64,000 nt of DNA from JARFUG01 sp050485365 (lineage in GTDB: Bacteria > Desulfobacterota > Desulfuromonadia > Desulfuromonadales > JACZKF01): contig JBJHBH010000007.1 of the NCBI GenBank assembly GCA_050485365.1, positions 1 through 64,000 on the forward strand. Reading direction: 5' to 3'. The position numbers were made by a program, and so were the translations under genes. Shown piece by piece: positions 51,031 to 59,605 of this stretch (position 1 is its first letter; each line of letters opens with the position of its first letter). The notes under the pieces were generated by a model, which was not told the origin of the DNA, did no database searches, and saw nothing but the letters and a program-made list of their open reading frames with translations.

Positions 51031-52731
51031 TCAGTCGCGCAGGATCAGGCCGCCGAAAAAGGGGAGATCGAGGTCGTCAGGAGAGTGGGCGCACAGCTCC
51101 TCCTGCCAGATGTCGAGGCACCACCGGCCGAACTCGCCGGCGCCGGGCAACAACGACTCGAGCCATTCGACGGTGGACGATCGCAGCTCGTCAAGGAGCT
51201 TTCCGTTCAGACAGATTTCGGCATGAAGGACGGAAAGCTCGCTGCGCGGGATTGGGTGGGGCGCGAAGGGCCGCCCGAGGATCCGGTTGGCCAGGGCGGT
51301 CAGGAAGAGGTCGGAGAGGGTGAGATCGGACGGGTCGTCGGGGGTGCACCCGGTGAGATCGAGATCGGACGGGGCCGGCAGCTCGAAGGGGAGCCGTTCG
51401 GTGAAGAGGCGCCTTTGCACCTCGAGCCGATCGAGCCACTGCGCGGCGAGCCGCAGCTCGCGCGATTCGGAAAACGGACGCTCGCCGGCCCGGGTGACAT
51501 CCTCCAGACCTTCAAAGAAGCGCGGCTTTTTGCGATCGAGGGCGGTGACGAGCGCCCGGAAGGGGCCGTCGAGATACGCCCCGACGGGGGAGGCGCCAAG
51601 TTCTCTTGCGCGCTTTCGAAGCTCGAGCGGCAGACTGAAGCCGAGACGAAAGAGGGCCTGCAGATGGACCTCGGAGAAGTACCGCGCCCCTTCGGCCGTA
51701 TCGCTCCCCGCCAGATGCTCCAGAGCCAGGTTGAGATTGCGGAAGACCTCGCCCATCGCCTCGCGCACCGCGGAAGCGTCGCCGAGATCGATGCGGTCGG
51801 CCATGACGACCTGATTGAGGACAAAGGTCAGCTCCCAGCACGTCTCGGCGTCGAGCCCCGCCGAGAGGACGTCGGCGAGAAGCCCGCGGGGGGTGGCCGC
51901 CGTCAGGACGAACCCCGGCGCTTCGGACGGCTCGCCGGCAAGGACGCTCCCCTTCTTCCACCGCGACGGCTCGAACCGCTCGGGCTCGAGCGGCGCGTGA
52001 ACCGCAAAGGTCTCGAAGGGATCGGGGAATCCCATATCCTGCAGCCGCCCCGATCGCAGCCTCAGCACCTCCTCTTCCAGGAGCGACTCCTGCTCCCAGC
52101 GCACCGCCTCCATCAGGTGAACATAAAAGGCCCTGTCGCGGCGATGTAGCAGATCGAGAAACGCCTCGATCGCTTTGGCCTCCTCGCCCTCGGCGAGAAA
52201 TTCGATCTCGTAGCCGCCGTCGCGCTGCACCGCCTCCATCCGGGCGTCTTCGTCGAGATAGTCCTCGGGCCCCCGACTGACGCTGATCAGCTTCTTCAGA
52301 GTCAGCACCAGAAGCTCGAATTCCAGCTCGTTCGCCGTCTGCCACACCTTCTCCTCCCCCCCTTCCATCAGCGCAACGAGCCACTCCAGCGCCCGAGAGC
52401 CGATGTAGATGTCGCCGTCCCAGCAGTCGAGATCGAGAAAGGCGGTGAACTGGCGGGTGGAGGCGAACTGGATCAGCTCCGGCACGTCTTCCTTGCCCAA
52501 CTCCTTGATGAGCAGAAAAACCTCCTGGGACGGGAGGCGACGCACCAAGGCCTCGGCGTCGCGGGCGTCGAGAATCAGGTCGAACTTACGGCGCCCTTCG
52601 GCGGTGCGCACCAGATTAAGGCGCTCATCGGGTGACAGCGCGTTGTAGTCATGGGAGGTCAGTCGCTGCGGCGCCCTTTGCACCGTCAGCCCCCCTTTTT
52701 TCATGCCCGGGGAAAAATCGTTGGATGTCAT
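51031..52731 (-). CDS. DUF6178 family protein
   Basis: 566-residue soluble protein matching the DUF6178 family known mainly from Desulfuromonadales. Helical, leucine-rich sequence throughout, with conserved stretches ALSPDERLNLVRTAEGRRKF, DLILDARDAEALVRRLPSQE, FDGDIYIGSR-like DCWDGDIYIGSRALEWLVAL, and the C-terminal SDLFLTALANRILGRPF. No catalytic motif is visible. The start at MTSNDFSPGMKKGG follows GGAG; starts at 52749 and 52704 are possible. Convergent with the chemoreceptor, with a 9-nt gap. Confidence 0.8.
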   Translation of the reverse strand: MTSNDFSPGMKKGGLTVQRAPQRLTSHDYNALSPDERLNLVRTAEGRRKFDLILDARDAEALVRRLPSQEVFLLIKELGKEDVPELIQFASTRQFTAFLDLDCWDGDIYIGSRALEWLVALMEGGEEKVWQTANELEFELLVLTLKKLISVSRGPEDYLDEDARMEAVQRDGGYEIEFLAEGEEAKAIEAFLDLLHRRDRAFYVHLMEAVRWEQESLLEEEVLRLRSGRLQDMGFPDPFETFAVHAPLEPERFEPSRWKKGSVLAGEPSEAPGFVLTAATPRGLLADVLSAGLDAETCWELTFVLNQVVMADRIDLGDASAVREAMGEVFRNLNLALEHLAGSDTAEGARYFSEVHLQALFRLGFSLPLELRKRARELGASPVGAYLDGPFRALVTALDRKKPRFFEGLEDVTRAGERPFSESRELRLAAQWLDRLEVQRRLFTERLPFELPAPSDLDLTGCTPDDPSDLTLSDLFLTALANRILGRPFAPHPIPRSELSVLHAEICLNGKLLDELRSSTVEWLESLLPGAGEFGRWCLDIWQEELCAHSPDDLDLPFFGGLILRD

Positions 52732-52812
52732 GTTTTGGCGCGGCTCCAAGTGGTGAATCGGAAGTGGGGGACAAATGTAATGCAGGGCGGCGGGGGGGTC
52801 AAGGGGAGGCGC

Positions 52813-54510
52813 TCACTTTTCCCTTGCGGCTTTGACCGTCGCAAGAAATTCGTGGTATCCGCGGGCGCGCAGGGCCTGATCGCGCACCTCGACGGCGCTG
52901 AAGGTGCTGGCGATATCGGCCAGGATCTCGAGCTGTATCGTCGGGTCGCCCTCGGGGGTGAAGATCAGAAAGACCAGATTGGCCGCTTCGCCGTCCGGGG
53001 CGTCGAAATCGATGCCGGCGCCGGAGATCCCGACCCCCACCAGCGGCGCGGCAAGCCCTTCGATGCGGGCGTGGGGGACCGCAACGCCGTGACCCACCCC
53101 GGTGGCCATCAGGCGTTCGCGCACGATGGCGGCCTCGGCGAGCGTCTCGGGGTCGGTGCCCGCCGATTCGGCGAGGTGCGCCGCCAGCTCGCGGATGGCC
53201 GGTTCGCGGTCGATGGCCGAAAGGTGCGCGACGAACCCTTTGGAACCGAGAAAATCATAGAACCGGCGAGGTTTTTTCAACCGCAGCAGCGTCTGCATCG
53301 CCGGCCCGCTCATGATGGAGGTGGCCAGCGCCATGGCCACCAGCGCGACGAAGAGTTTCTCGCCGATCAGGCCATATCGCAAGGCCAGCAGGCCGAGGAT
53401 GATCTCCATGGCGCCGCGGGCGTTCATGGCGAACCCGAGGGCGAGAGCTTCGCGCCCGGGCATCCCCATCCATCGCCCCCCCAATCCGCACCCGACGATT
53501 TTGCCGATGCAGGCGATCACGAGGATCAGGGCCACCAGCGCCGGGTCGAAATTGGCGATGAAGTCGACCTTCAAGCCGATGCTGGCGAAGAAGAGGGGCG
53601 CGAAGATGACGAAGACGAACTGCTCGATGACCGATCGGGTGCGGGCGCGCAGGTGGGGGGAATCGCCGAGGGCCACCCCGGCGATGAAGGCGCCGAAGAT
53701 CAGGTGCACGCCGAGCCACTCCGTCCCGGCAGCGGCGACCAGGGCGACGGCGAGGACGAAGCCGATGACGCTCCCCGAAGAGACCGAGTGGGCCTGAATC
53801 CACAACAGCATCCGGTCGAAGACCTTTCGGCCGACGGTGAGCATGAGGAAAGTGAAGAGCAGGGTCAGTCCGATCGTCTCCCCCACCCCGAGGACATGCC
53901 CCGTGGCGGTGCCGAGCATCCCGAGGATGACGGCGAAGATGATCCAACCGGCCAGATCGTTGAGGACGGCCGAGGCGATGACGATCATGCCGAAATCGCT
54001 GCGGTAGAGATTGAGGTCCATCAACGTCTTGGCGATGATGGGGAGCGCGGAGATCGACAGCGCGGTGGCGATGAAAAGCGCGAAGATCAGAGGATCGGCT
54101 CCGGGATCGATCCCCATGGCCGAAGGGAGAAACCATGCCGCCGCGAACCCCATGGCAAACGGGACGAGGATGCCCGCGTTGCCGATGACGAGGACGCTCT
54201 TGCCCTGGCGCCACACGGTCGAAAGGTTCACCTCCAGGCCGGCCACCAACAAAAAGAGGCAGATGGCCAGGCTCATGAAGGCGTCGAAGACAATGGCCGA
54301 GTCGCCGTACTGCGGAAAGAGAAAAAGGGAGATGTCCGGGGCGAGGCGCCCGAGGATCGTCGGGCCGAGAATGACCCCGGCCAGGATCTCTCCCAGCACC
54401 GACGGCTGATTGAGTCGGCGGGCGACCTCTCCGAGCAGGCGAGCGAAGGCGAGGAGCACCCCGAGGGCGAGGAAAAGTGCGGTCAGCTCGTGGGAGGTCA
54501 GTGTTTCCAT
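52813..54510 (-). CDS. Cation/proton antiporter (CPA2) fused to PTS EIIA domain
   Basis: 565-residue inner-membrane protein. Residues about 5-395 form a 12-helix KefB/NhaA-like CPA2 transporter (LGEILAGVILGPTIL, LLVAGLEVN, ATALSISALPIIAKTL, NDLAGW). The cytoplasmic C terminus (about 425-560) is a fructose-type EIIA domain with the phosphorylatable His in VGHGVAVPHARIEG. Fusion of EIIA to antiporters lets phosphotransferase state or nitrogen PTS signals tune ion exchange; the donor is not shown. The single gene lies downstream of nothing on its strand. Confidence 0.92.
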   Translation of the reverse strand: METLTSHELTALFLALGVLLAFARLLGEVARRLNQPSVLGEILAGVILGPTILGRLAPDISLFLFPQYGDSAIVFDAFMSLAICLFLLVAGLEVNLSTVWRQGKSVLVIGNAGILVPFAMGFAAAWFLPSAMGIDPGADPLIFALFIATALSISALPIIAKTLMDLNLYRSDFGMIVIASAVLNDLAGWIIFAVILGMLGTATGHVLGVGETIGLTLLFTFLMLTVGRKVFDRMLLWIQAHSVSSGSVIGFVLAVALVAAAGTEWLGVHLIFGAFIAGVALGDSPHLRARTRSVIEQFVFVIFAPLFFASIGLKVDFIANFDPALVALILVIACIGKIVGCGLGGRWMGMPGREALALGFAMNARGAMEIILGLLALRYGLIGEKLFVALVAMALATSIMSGPAMQTLLRLKKPRRFYDFLGSKGFVAHLSAIDREPAIRELAAHLAESAGTDPETLAEAAIVRERLMATGVGHGVAVPHARIEGLAAPLVGVGISGAGIDFDAPDGEAANLVFLIFTPEGDPTIQLEILADIASTFSAVEVRDQALRARGYHEFLATVKAAREK

Positions 54511-54688
54511 GCGTTCGTCGACATCTCCGAAGCGCTGCGATTATGGATACCGAGATTAGACTAAGGTCTGCAAAAAGTCGACGCCAACTTTGCATCCTCC
54601 GGATGAGACGAATCTTGGGACCGCGGCGCCAAAACGTCCTCGCAGGATGAAACCCCCGCAACCTCTTTGAACATCGACGGAAAAGGCC

Positions 54689-54718
54689 TTGAACTCTTGT
54701 TCTATAGCGTGGTATACA
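54689..54718 (+). promoter_or_regulatory. Possible sigma70-type promoter of the 61-residue protein gene
   Basis: TTGAAC (4 of 6), 18-bp spacer, TATACA (4 of 6), about 55 nt before the ATG. The rest of the spacer back to the antiporter gene (54511-54688) holds no recognisable feature. Confidence 0.4.
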
Positions 54719-54772
54719 GCCGAGACTGGACGCAGCGTTTTCGAGCCACGGATCCGCCAGGAAGGATGAATC

Positions 54773-54958
54773 ATGCGCCCCTTGCGAAAGATTCTGAAAT
54801 CTTCACCGCTGAAGAAGAAAAAGGGCGTCCCGACGCAGGAGCAGGAGATCGAAGACCTTTTGCTCGGGATGTTTCGCGACCTTCCCCAGCAGGAGCGTCA
54901 GATCGTTTTCGACATCATGACCGAATTCTACTCTCTCAAGAAGAGAAATCCGTCCTGA
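54773..54958 (+). CDS. Small basic hypothetical protein, 61 residues
   Basis: Translation begins MRPLRKILKSSPLKKKKGVP and continues into an amphipathic helix EQEIEDLLLGMFRDLPQQER that ends EFYSLKKRNPS. The Lys-rich N terminus and helical C terminus suggest a nucleic-acid or protein binding adaptor. GGAAGG lies 6 nt before the ATG and a promoter-like pair is upstream, supporting a real gene. No family is recognised. Confidence 0.6.
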   Translation: MRPLRKILKSSPLKKKKGVPTQEQEIEDLLLGMFRDLPQQERQIVFDIMTEFYSLKKRNPS

Positions 54959-55055
54959 TTGCAATTTCGCGTTTCCGCTCCTCGATCCCCTGAACGTCTC
55001 CTCCATCTGCGTTGAAAGCTCGGACCGCTCCGGCGGCGCTTCCCATCCAAAATTT

Positions 55056-55082
55056 CGTCACAACTCCGCAAAATGCGTCACA
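55056..55082 (+). promoter_or_regulatory. Two direct CGTCACA boxes, possible activator sites
   Basis: CGTCACA at 55056-55062 and 55076-55082, 20 bp apart (about two helical turns), 52-78 bp upstream of the sigma54-type promoter. Spacing and orientation are those expected for enhancer-binding-protein sites; the protein is unknown. Confidence 0.35.
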
Positions 55083-55133
55083 CCGTGCCGCCCCTCTTCC
55101 CGCAAACCCTCGTAATTCCTACTCTCATTAAAA

Positions 55134-55148
55134 GGCACGGTTCGTGCT
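55134..55148 (+). promoter_or_regulatory. Sigma54-type (-24/-12) promoter
   Basis: GGCACGGTTCGTGCT has GG at -24 and GC at -12 separated by exactly 10 bp, and matches most of the consensus TGGCACG-N4-TTGCA/T. Transcription would start near 55159, about 70 nt before the lipoprotein start. The element was picked out by eye. Confidence 0.6.
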
Positions 55149-55227
55149 AATCTCTTCAAATCCGCCTCGGCAGAAGACGCTTTTGAGCACGCCGCCGAGA
55201 ACAACATTCATGCAGCAGGGAGGGTTC

Positions 55228-56040
55228 ATGATCTACAGACGCTTTATGGGAAGTTGCGCATTGCTGTTCTTCGGCCTTCTGGTCTTGGGGGGATGCGGCG
55301 ATTCGAATCTCTTCTCGGGGATGGCCGACACCAATACATCCGCGGCGAAGCTCGACCGCGGCGTTGCGGCCCTGAGCACAGGGGAGTGGGATCTGGCAGT
55401 CGACCTTCTGGAGGATCTCTACGCCAAAAACCCCAACGATCCGGCCATCAAGAAGTATCTGGCGAGCGCCTACGTCGGCAAGGCCGGCTTCGACACACTG
55501 ACCCTGATCACCGAGATCGCCAAAGCCCAGGAAACGAAAAAGGAGGGGAGCATCCTTTTCGACTCGGTTCTGGGGATTTTCTCCGACGCCGAAGGGGATC
55601 TCGGCGATCTCGATGCACGGATCGCTCTGGTCGGCAACGCCCTTACGGTCCTTTGCGCACTCGACGACGGCGGGGAGATCAACCCGGACGCCATGTCCAA
55701 AGAGCAAAAGACCCAGGCCGGACTCTATGCCTCGGTGCAGACGATCCTCCTCACCGCCACGGTTCTGGAAGTGCAGAACACCGCAGAGCTCGACGCTCTG
55801 GAGGACGCGCAGATCGACACCCTCGTCCGCACCAATTTCGCAGAGAACAAAGACGAGCTTGAGCGCAGCCTTACCATCGTCACCGTCGCCCGGGACGCTC
55901 TGATCGACTCCTTCGCCGGCGACGGTCGGGACAAGAACGACATCGGCGAGGAGTTCGACATCTTCATCGAGGAGATCGGCTTCGACGACGGCGTTCTCGA
56001 TGAAGACGACCTCATCGCCTACCTTCAGATGACATTGTAA
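55228..56040 (+). CDS. Lipoprotein with TPR-like region, unknown function
   Basis: 270-residue precursor with a lipoprotein signal (MIYRRFMGSCALLFFGLLVL, then GGCGDS). A TPR-like helical pair follows (AALSTGEWDLAVDLLEDLYA, NPNDPAIKKYLASAYVGKAG); the rest is acidic and helical. GGGAGGG lies before the ATG; a longer in-frame reading lacks one. It is 21 nt upstream of the outer-membrane gene, so both are co-transcribed from the sigma54-type promoter. Exported partner of the barrel protein is a plausible role. Confidence 0.75.
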   Translation: MIYRRFMGSCALLFFGLLVLGGCGDSNLFSGMADTNTSAAKLDRGVAALSTGEWDLAVDLLEDLYAKNPNDPAIKKYLASAYVGKAGFDTLTLITEIAKAQETKKEGSILFDSVLGIFSDAEGDLGDLDARIALVGNALTVLCALDDGGEINPDAMSKEQKTQAGLYASVQTILLTATVLEVQNTAELDALEDAQIDTLVRTNFAENKDELERSLTIVTVARDALIDSFAGDGRDKNDIGEEFDIFIEEIGFDDGVLDEDDLIAYLQMTL

Positions 56041-56061
56041 TTTTCTTTTAAGGAGGAACTT

Positions 56062-57120
56062 GTGATTCGTTTCATTGCCGTTTTGATGCTCCTGGCGCTC
56101 TTCTGCTCCCCGGCCTTCGCCCGGGAGTTCCCGCATTTCTATCAGGGCGTTCGCCCGCTGGGGATGGGTGGGGCCTTTACCGCCGTCGCCGACGACGAAA
56201 ACGCCCTTTTCTACAATCCCGCCGGTCTCGCCGTCGTTCAGAAACGCCGGATCGCCCTCTTCAATCCCCTGGTCGTTTCGAGCGAGGGGAATTTCGACCT
56301 CTACAAAGACATCAAGGACACCGACTTCGACACCACCTCCGAGGTCGCCGACCTGATCCGCCGCAACATGGGCGACACGGCTCATTTCCGCACCGCCCTA
56401 TTCCCCCATCTCGTCACGACGAATTTCGGCATCGGCGTTCTTGGGCAGATTCAGGCCAACCTCGAAGCGAGAAACGTGGCCTTTCCGGAAGTGGATGCAG
56501 CCGCCCTCGGCACCGTCTCGGGGCATATTGGAGTCGCACACACCTTTTTCGACGAGATCCTGCGCGTCGGGGGCACCCTCAAGTACGTGACCGCCTCGCG
56601 CCTGAACGAGATCTACACGGCGGCCGACATCGCCGACCCCAATTTCGAAGACCGCATTGACGACGACATGCGTCGGGGAGGCGGCTTCGGGCTCGACCTC
56701 GGGGTCATGGCCACCGCTCCGGTCGTTCTGAAGCCGACCGTGGCCGTCGCCGTCCTCAACGTAGGGGATGTGAACCTCGGCGACGCCGGCAAGCTCCCCC
56801 AGCAGATCAACATCGGCACCTCGATCAGCCACGACGTTCTACCCTGGATGCGCCTGATCGGCGCTGCCGACTGGCTCGACGTCACCAACAACGTGGGGGA
56901 GGACAAGGACTTTTTCAAACGCACCCACTTCGGTCTTGAGGCGAAAATGCCCTATGTGTCTCTGCGCGCCGGCCTCTACCAGGGGTACGGCTCCTTCGGC
57001 GCCGGGCTCGACCTCAGATATCTACGACTCGAATACGCCAATTACGCCGCAGAGGTCGGCGCCTTCGCCGGCGGGCAGGCCGACCGCCGACACGTCGCAC
57101 AGATCTCTCTCGGCTGGTGA
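56062..57120 (+). CDS. PorV/FadL-like outer-membrane protein
   Basis: 352-residue exported protein with signal MIRFIAVLMLLALFCSPAFA. The start of the mature part carries RPLGMGGAFTAVADDENALF and YNPAGLA, the signature of the PorV/UPF0164/FadL-related beta-barrel group; the C terminus ends in aromatic QISLGW. A GTG start after AAGGAGGAACTT is well supported. In Bacteroidetes PorV is part of type IX secretion; here only the fold is inferred. Pairs with the preceding lipoprotein, and a strong terminator follows. Confidence 0.82.
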   Translation: MIRFIAVLMLLALFCSPAFAREFPHFYQGVRPLGMGGAFTAVADDENALFYNPAGLAVVQKRRIALFNPLVVSSEGNFDLYKDIKDTDFDTTSEVADLIRRNMGDTAHFRTALFPHLVTTNFGIGVLGQIQANLEARNVAFPEVDAAALGTVSGHIGVAHTFFDEILRVGGTLKYVTASRLNEIYTAADIADPNFEDRIDDDMRRGGGFGLDLGVMATAPVVLKPTVAVAVLNVGDVNLGDAGKLPQQINIGTSISHDVLPWMRLIGAADWLDVTNNVGEDKDFFKRTHFGLEAKMPYVSLRAGLYQGYGSFGAGLDLRYLRLEYANYAAEVGAFAGGQADRRHVAQISLGW

Positions 57121-57150
57121 TGTCCTAACGGTCGAAATCACGCGTTGAAT

Positions 57151-57195
57151 AAAGAAGAAGAGCCAGGCGTCGTCGGTGCCTGGCTCTTCTTCTTT
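57151..57195. terminator. Strong bidirectional terminator
   Basis: Perfect 18-bp inverted repeat (AAAGAAGAAGAGCCAGGC and its complement) with a 9-nt loop, ending in TCTTT on the plus strand and on the minus strand likewise. It separates the convergent outer-membrane gene and phosphohexomutase gene. Confidence 0.9.
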
Positions 57196-57224
57196 GCTGT
57201 AAGGCGTCCGGCTTTCCGGACGAA

Positions 57225-58646
57225 TCACCCGCCGACGAAAGCGGAGGCCGCCTCCATGAGGCGATCGAGCTCGGCGGCGCTCGCCGCTTCGCCGTAGATC
57301 CGCACCACGGGCTCCGTCCCCGACTTGCGAAAGAGCATCCAGCTTCCGTCGCCGAAGAGATACTTCGAGCCGTCGATGGTGACGATCCTCTCGATGGTGC
57401 GGCCGCCGATCTGCGCAGGGGGGTTGGCGAGTTTTTCCGCCACCGCTTCTTCGAGCTCGGACGAGAGACGAAGATTCACGCGTCGGGTGTGGACTTCGCC
57501 GACGCGTCGGTAGAGATCGGCCAAAAGCTCGCGCAGCGTCTTCCCTTCGACCGCCACCATCTCCGCGACCAGGAGACAGGCGAGGATTCCGTCCTTGTCG
57601 GGGACATGCCCGCCCACCGTGAGCCCCGCGCTCTCCTCTCCGCCGACCATGATGCGGCCGTCGCGGATGAACTCCCCGATGAACTTGAATCCGACGGGGG
57701 TCTCCAGGACCTCGAGCCCGTGGTGTCGGGCGACGGCGTCGATGAGGTGGGACGTGGCGACCGAGCGGGCGACGGCCCCCTTCTCCTTACGGCGTCGAAC
57801 AAAATAGTCGGTCAGCAGCGCCAGGACGTAGTTCGGCTCGATGTAGGAGCCGTCGGCGTCGAGGATGCCGTAGCGATCGGCGTCTCCGTCGGTGGCGAGC
57901 CCCAGGCGGATGTCCGGATCACTTTTGACCAGGGTGATGAAGTCGCCGATGTTGCTCTCGGCCGGTTCGGGGGGATATCCGCCAAAATACGGATCGGGAT
58001 GATCGTTGATGACGACGGCATCGACACCGGCCTCCCGCAGCAGGGTGTCGAGATATCCGCGCGCCGTGCCGTACAGAGGATTGAGCGCGATCTTCAGCCC
58101 TGCCGAGCCGATGGCCGAAAAATCGACGAGCCGCCGAAGCGCCGCGAAATAATCGTCGCGCGGGTCGATGTCCTCCACCAGTGCGGCGTCATAGGCGCGG
58201 TTCAGCGGCATCTCCTTGAAGCAGATCTCCCCGAGCATTGCATTGGCCCTCACTTCTATGTCGCGGGTCGTCTCGGGGAGCGCGGGACCGCCCCAGGCGG
58301 GGGAAAACTTCAAACCGTTGTAGTCGAAAGGGTTGTGACTGGCGGTGAAGTTGATCCCGCCGGCGGCCTTGCGCTTCAAAATCTCGAAGGCGATGACGGG
58401 GGTCGGCGTATCGCGATCGCACAGAAACGATTTGATCCCCGCGCCGGCGAGGACCCGGACGGTTTCGCGGGCGAAATTCCGTCCCATGAAGCGGGCGTCG
58501 TATCCGACCACGACCCCTTTTTCATGGAGTCCCGCGGCTCGCAGATGATCGGCGATCGCCTGCGTGACGACACGCACATTATCCATGGTGAAATCTTCAC
58601 ACAGGATCCCCCTCCAGCCGGAGGTTCCAAAACTGATCCGCGCCAT
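57225..58646 (-). CDS. Phosphoglucomutase/phosphomannomutase family protein
   Basis: 473-residue alpha-D-phosphohexomutase. The phosphoserine loop TASHNP, metal-binding loop ATDGDADRYG, sugar-binding loop GGEESAG and phosphate-binding RKSGTEP are all intact, in order across four domains. It interconverts hexose 1- and 6-phosphates for cell-wall or polysaccharide synthesis; glucose versus mannose preference is not readable. The ATG at 58646 follows GAGGAGGACGACAGCGT; an in-frame ATG 44 codons upstream lacks a ribosome site. Confidence 0.93.
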   Translation of the reverse strand: MARISFGTSGWRGILCEDFTMDNVRVVTQAIADHLRAAGLHEKGVVVGYDARFMGRNFARETVRVLAGAGIKSFLCDRDTPTPVIAFEILKRKAAGGINFTASHNPFDYNGLKFSPAWGGPALPETTRDIEVRANAMLGEICFKEMPLNRAYDAALVEDIDPRDDYFAALRRLVDFSAIGSAGLKIALNPLYGTARGYLDTLLREAGVDAVVINDHPDPYFGGYPPEPAESNIGDFITLVKSDPDIRLGLATDGDADRYGILDADGSYIEPNYVLALLTDYFVRRRKEKGAVARSVATSHLIDAVARHHGLEVLETPVGFKFIGEFIRDGRIMVGGEESAGLTVGGHVPDKDGILACLLVAEMVAVEGKTLRELLADLYRRVGEVHTRRVNLRLSSELEEAVAEKLANPPAQIGGRTIERIVTIDGSKYLFGDGSWMLFRKSGTEPVVRIYGEAASAAELDRLMEAASAFVGG

Positions 58647-58770
58647 ACGCTGTCGTCCTCCTCGATGACTGCAATTATGAAAGGCCACCCCCTTCGGGGC
58701 GACCAATAGGATACCATATTTCCAAGAGCAATGTGAGAATGGGTTTAAAAATGTGCCCTCCGAAAAGTGC

Positions 58771-59061
58771 TCAAGCACCGCCTTCAGGATTGAAGAGCCT
58801 GGGCGGGCGGTAGCCGCGAAGCCCTTCGACGTAGGGGCAGTCGGCGGGCAAGACTCCCATCCGCACGTTCTTCTCGGTGAGCGGAGCGCACCCCGGGCGC
58901 GCCTCGTGACGCCTCTCGTAAACGGCGCAGCGGCGGGTTTTCAGGTCGAGAAATTCGCACGGCTCGTCGGTATAGAAGATCTCTCCGTCGATATCGAGTT
59001 TCTCGTAGCAGCAACGGCCGCATCCGCGGCACTTCTCTTCCCAGGAATCGTCTCTGTTCAC
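58771..59061 (-). CDS. YkgJ-type zinc/iron-chelating Cys-cluster protein
   Basis: 96-residue protein with the cluster CRGCGRCC, then C in DEPCEFLD, RRCAVYERR, RPGCAPL and DCPYVEG, the pattern of the YkgJ family that binds Zn or Fe. The GTG at 59061 is chosen because GGAGG lies 8 nt before it; a GTG at 59070 would be too close to the same ribosome site. Function is unknown; it may coordinate an Fe-S or zinc site. Confidence 0.85.
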   Translation of the reverse strand: MNRDDSWEEKCRGCGRCCYEKLDIDGEIFYTDEPCEFLDLKTRRCAVYERRHEARPGCAPLTEKNVRMGVLPADCPYVEGLRGYRPPRLFNPEGGA

Positions 59062-59163
59062 CTCGATCACCTCCGCCTGCCAACCTAATCGAAAGAGGTG
59101 GTCACGGTCAACTCCCGCGAAACGTCCGGCGGCAGAATTTCCCCCGGGGGTCGCATTTCATTC

Positions 59164-59192
59164 TTGACTTTCTTCGACTTAGGCGATAAAAA
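59164..59192 (+). promoter_or_regulatory. Probable sigma70-type promoter of the PxxKW protein gene
   Basis: TTGACT (5 of 6), 17-bp spacer, TAAAAA (4 of 6). It gives a leader of about 45 nt with AAGGAGAAAACAT before the ATG. Confidence 0.5.
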
Positions 59193-59243
59193 TGAGCGTT
59201 CTGATCCACACGCCAAACCGATATCTCATGAAGGAGAAAACAT

Positions 59244-59534
59244 ATGCAGTGCCAGACTGTCCTCCCCGGTACCGAATGCACCTTCTGGTCGAAGCAGGGA
59301 TGCAACTTCATCGGCAACTCCTGCCAGACCCTCGTTGAGGAATGCCAGGGGTGCGATCGCATCGTCGAGGGAACCATCGGCCAGGTCTGCTCGGTCGCCC
59401 CGTCCCCCAAGCAGAAGTGGGCTCAGGGTCTTTGCAACATGGCGACTCACCGCAAGGTTGAGATCCAGTCCGCCGAGAGCAAGGCCGTCAACCCCCTCAA
59501 GGCGAGCAAGAAGGCTTCGGCCAAGAAGAAATAA
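59244..59534 (+). CDS. PxxKW family cysteine-rich protein
   Basis: 96-residue protein with eight Cys (C3, C12, C20, C27, C34, C37, C48 and one near residue 63) and the family motif PKQKW near residue 55. Typical of Desulfobacterota. The C terminus is Lys/Ala-rich (KASKKASAKKK). A single gene with its own promoter and a strong terminator. Possibly a metal-binding or redox protein; role unknown. Confidence 0.85.
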   Translation: MQCQTVLPGTECTFWSKQGCNFIGNSCQTLVEECQGCDRIVEGTIGQVCSVAPSPKQKWAQGLCNMATHRKVEIQSAESKAVNPLKASKKASAKKK

Positions 59535-59567
59535 ACCGGGGCAAGACGCTCGGAACGGAAGAATTGG

Positions 59568-59597
59568 AAAAAGGCAGGCGCTTCGCCTGCCTTTTTT
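59568..59597 (+). terminator. Rho-independent terminator
   Basis: AAAAAGGCAGGCG pairs with CGCCTGCCTTTTT around a 3-nt loop, with a T6 run. It ends the PxxKW transcript and, read backwards, could end the lrgB transcript. Confidence 0.9.
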
Positions 59598-59605
59598 CGT
59601 TCCGG

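Noticed and set aside
52651..54564. A 637-codon plus-strand open frame antisense to the antiporter gene
   Set aside because: Asp/Gly/Glu-rich shadow of the EIIA-fused antiporter.
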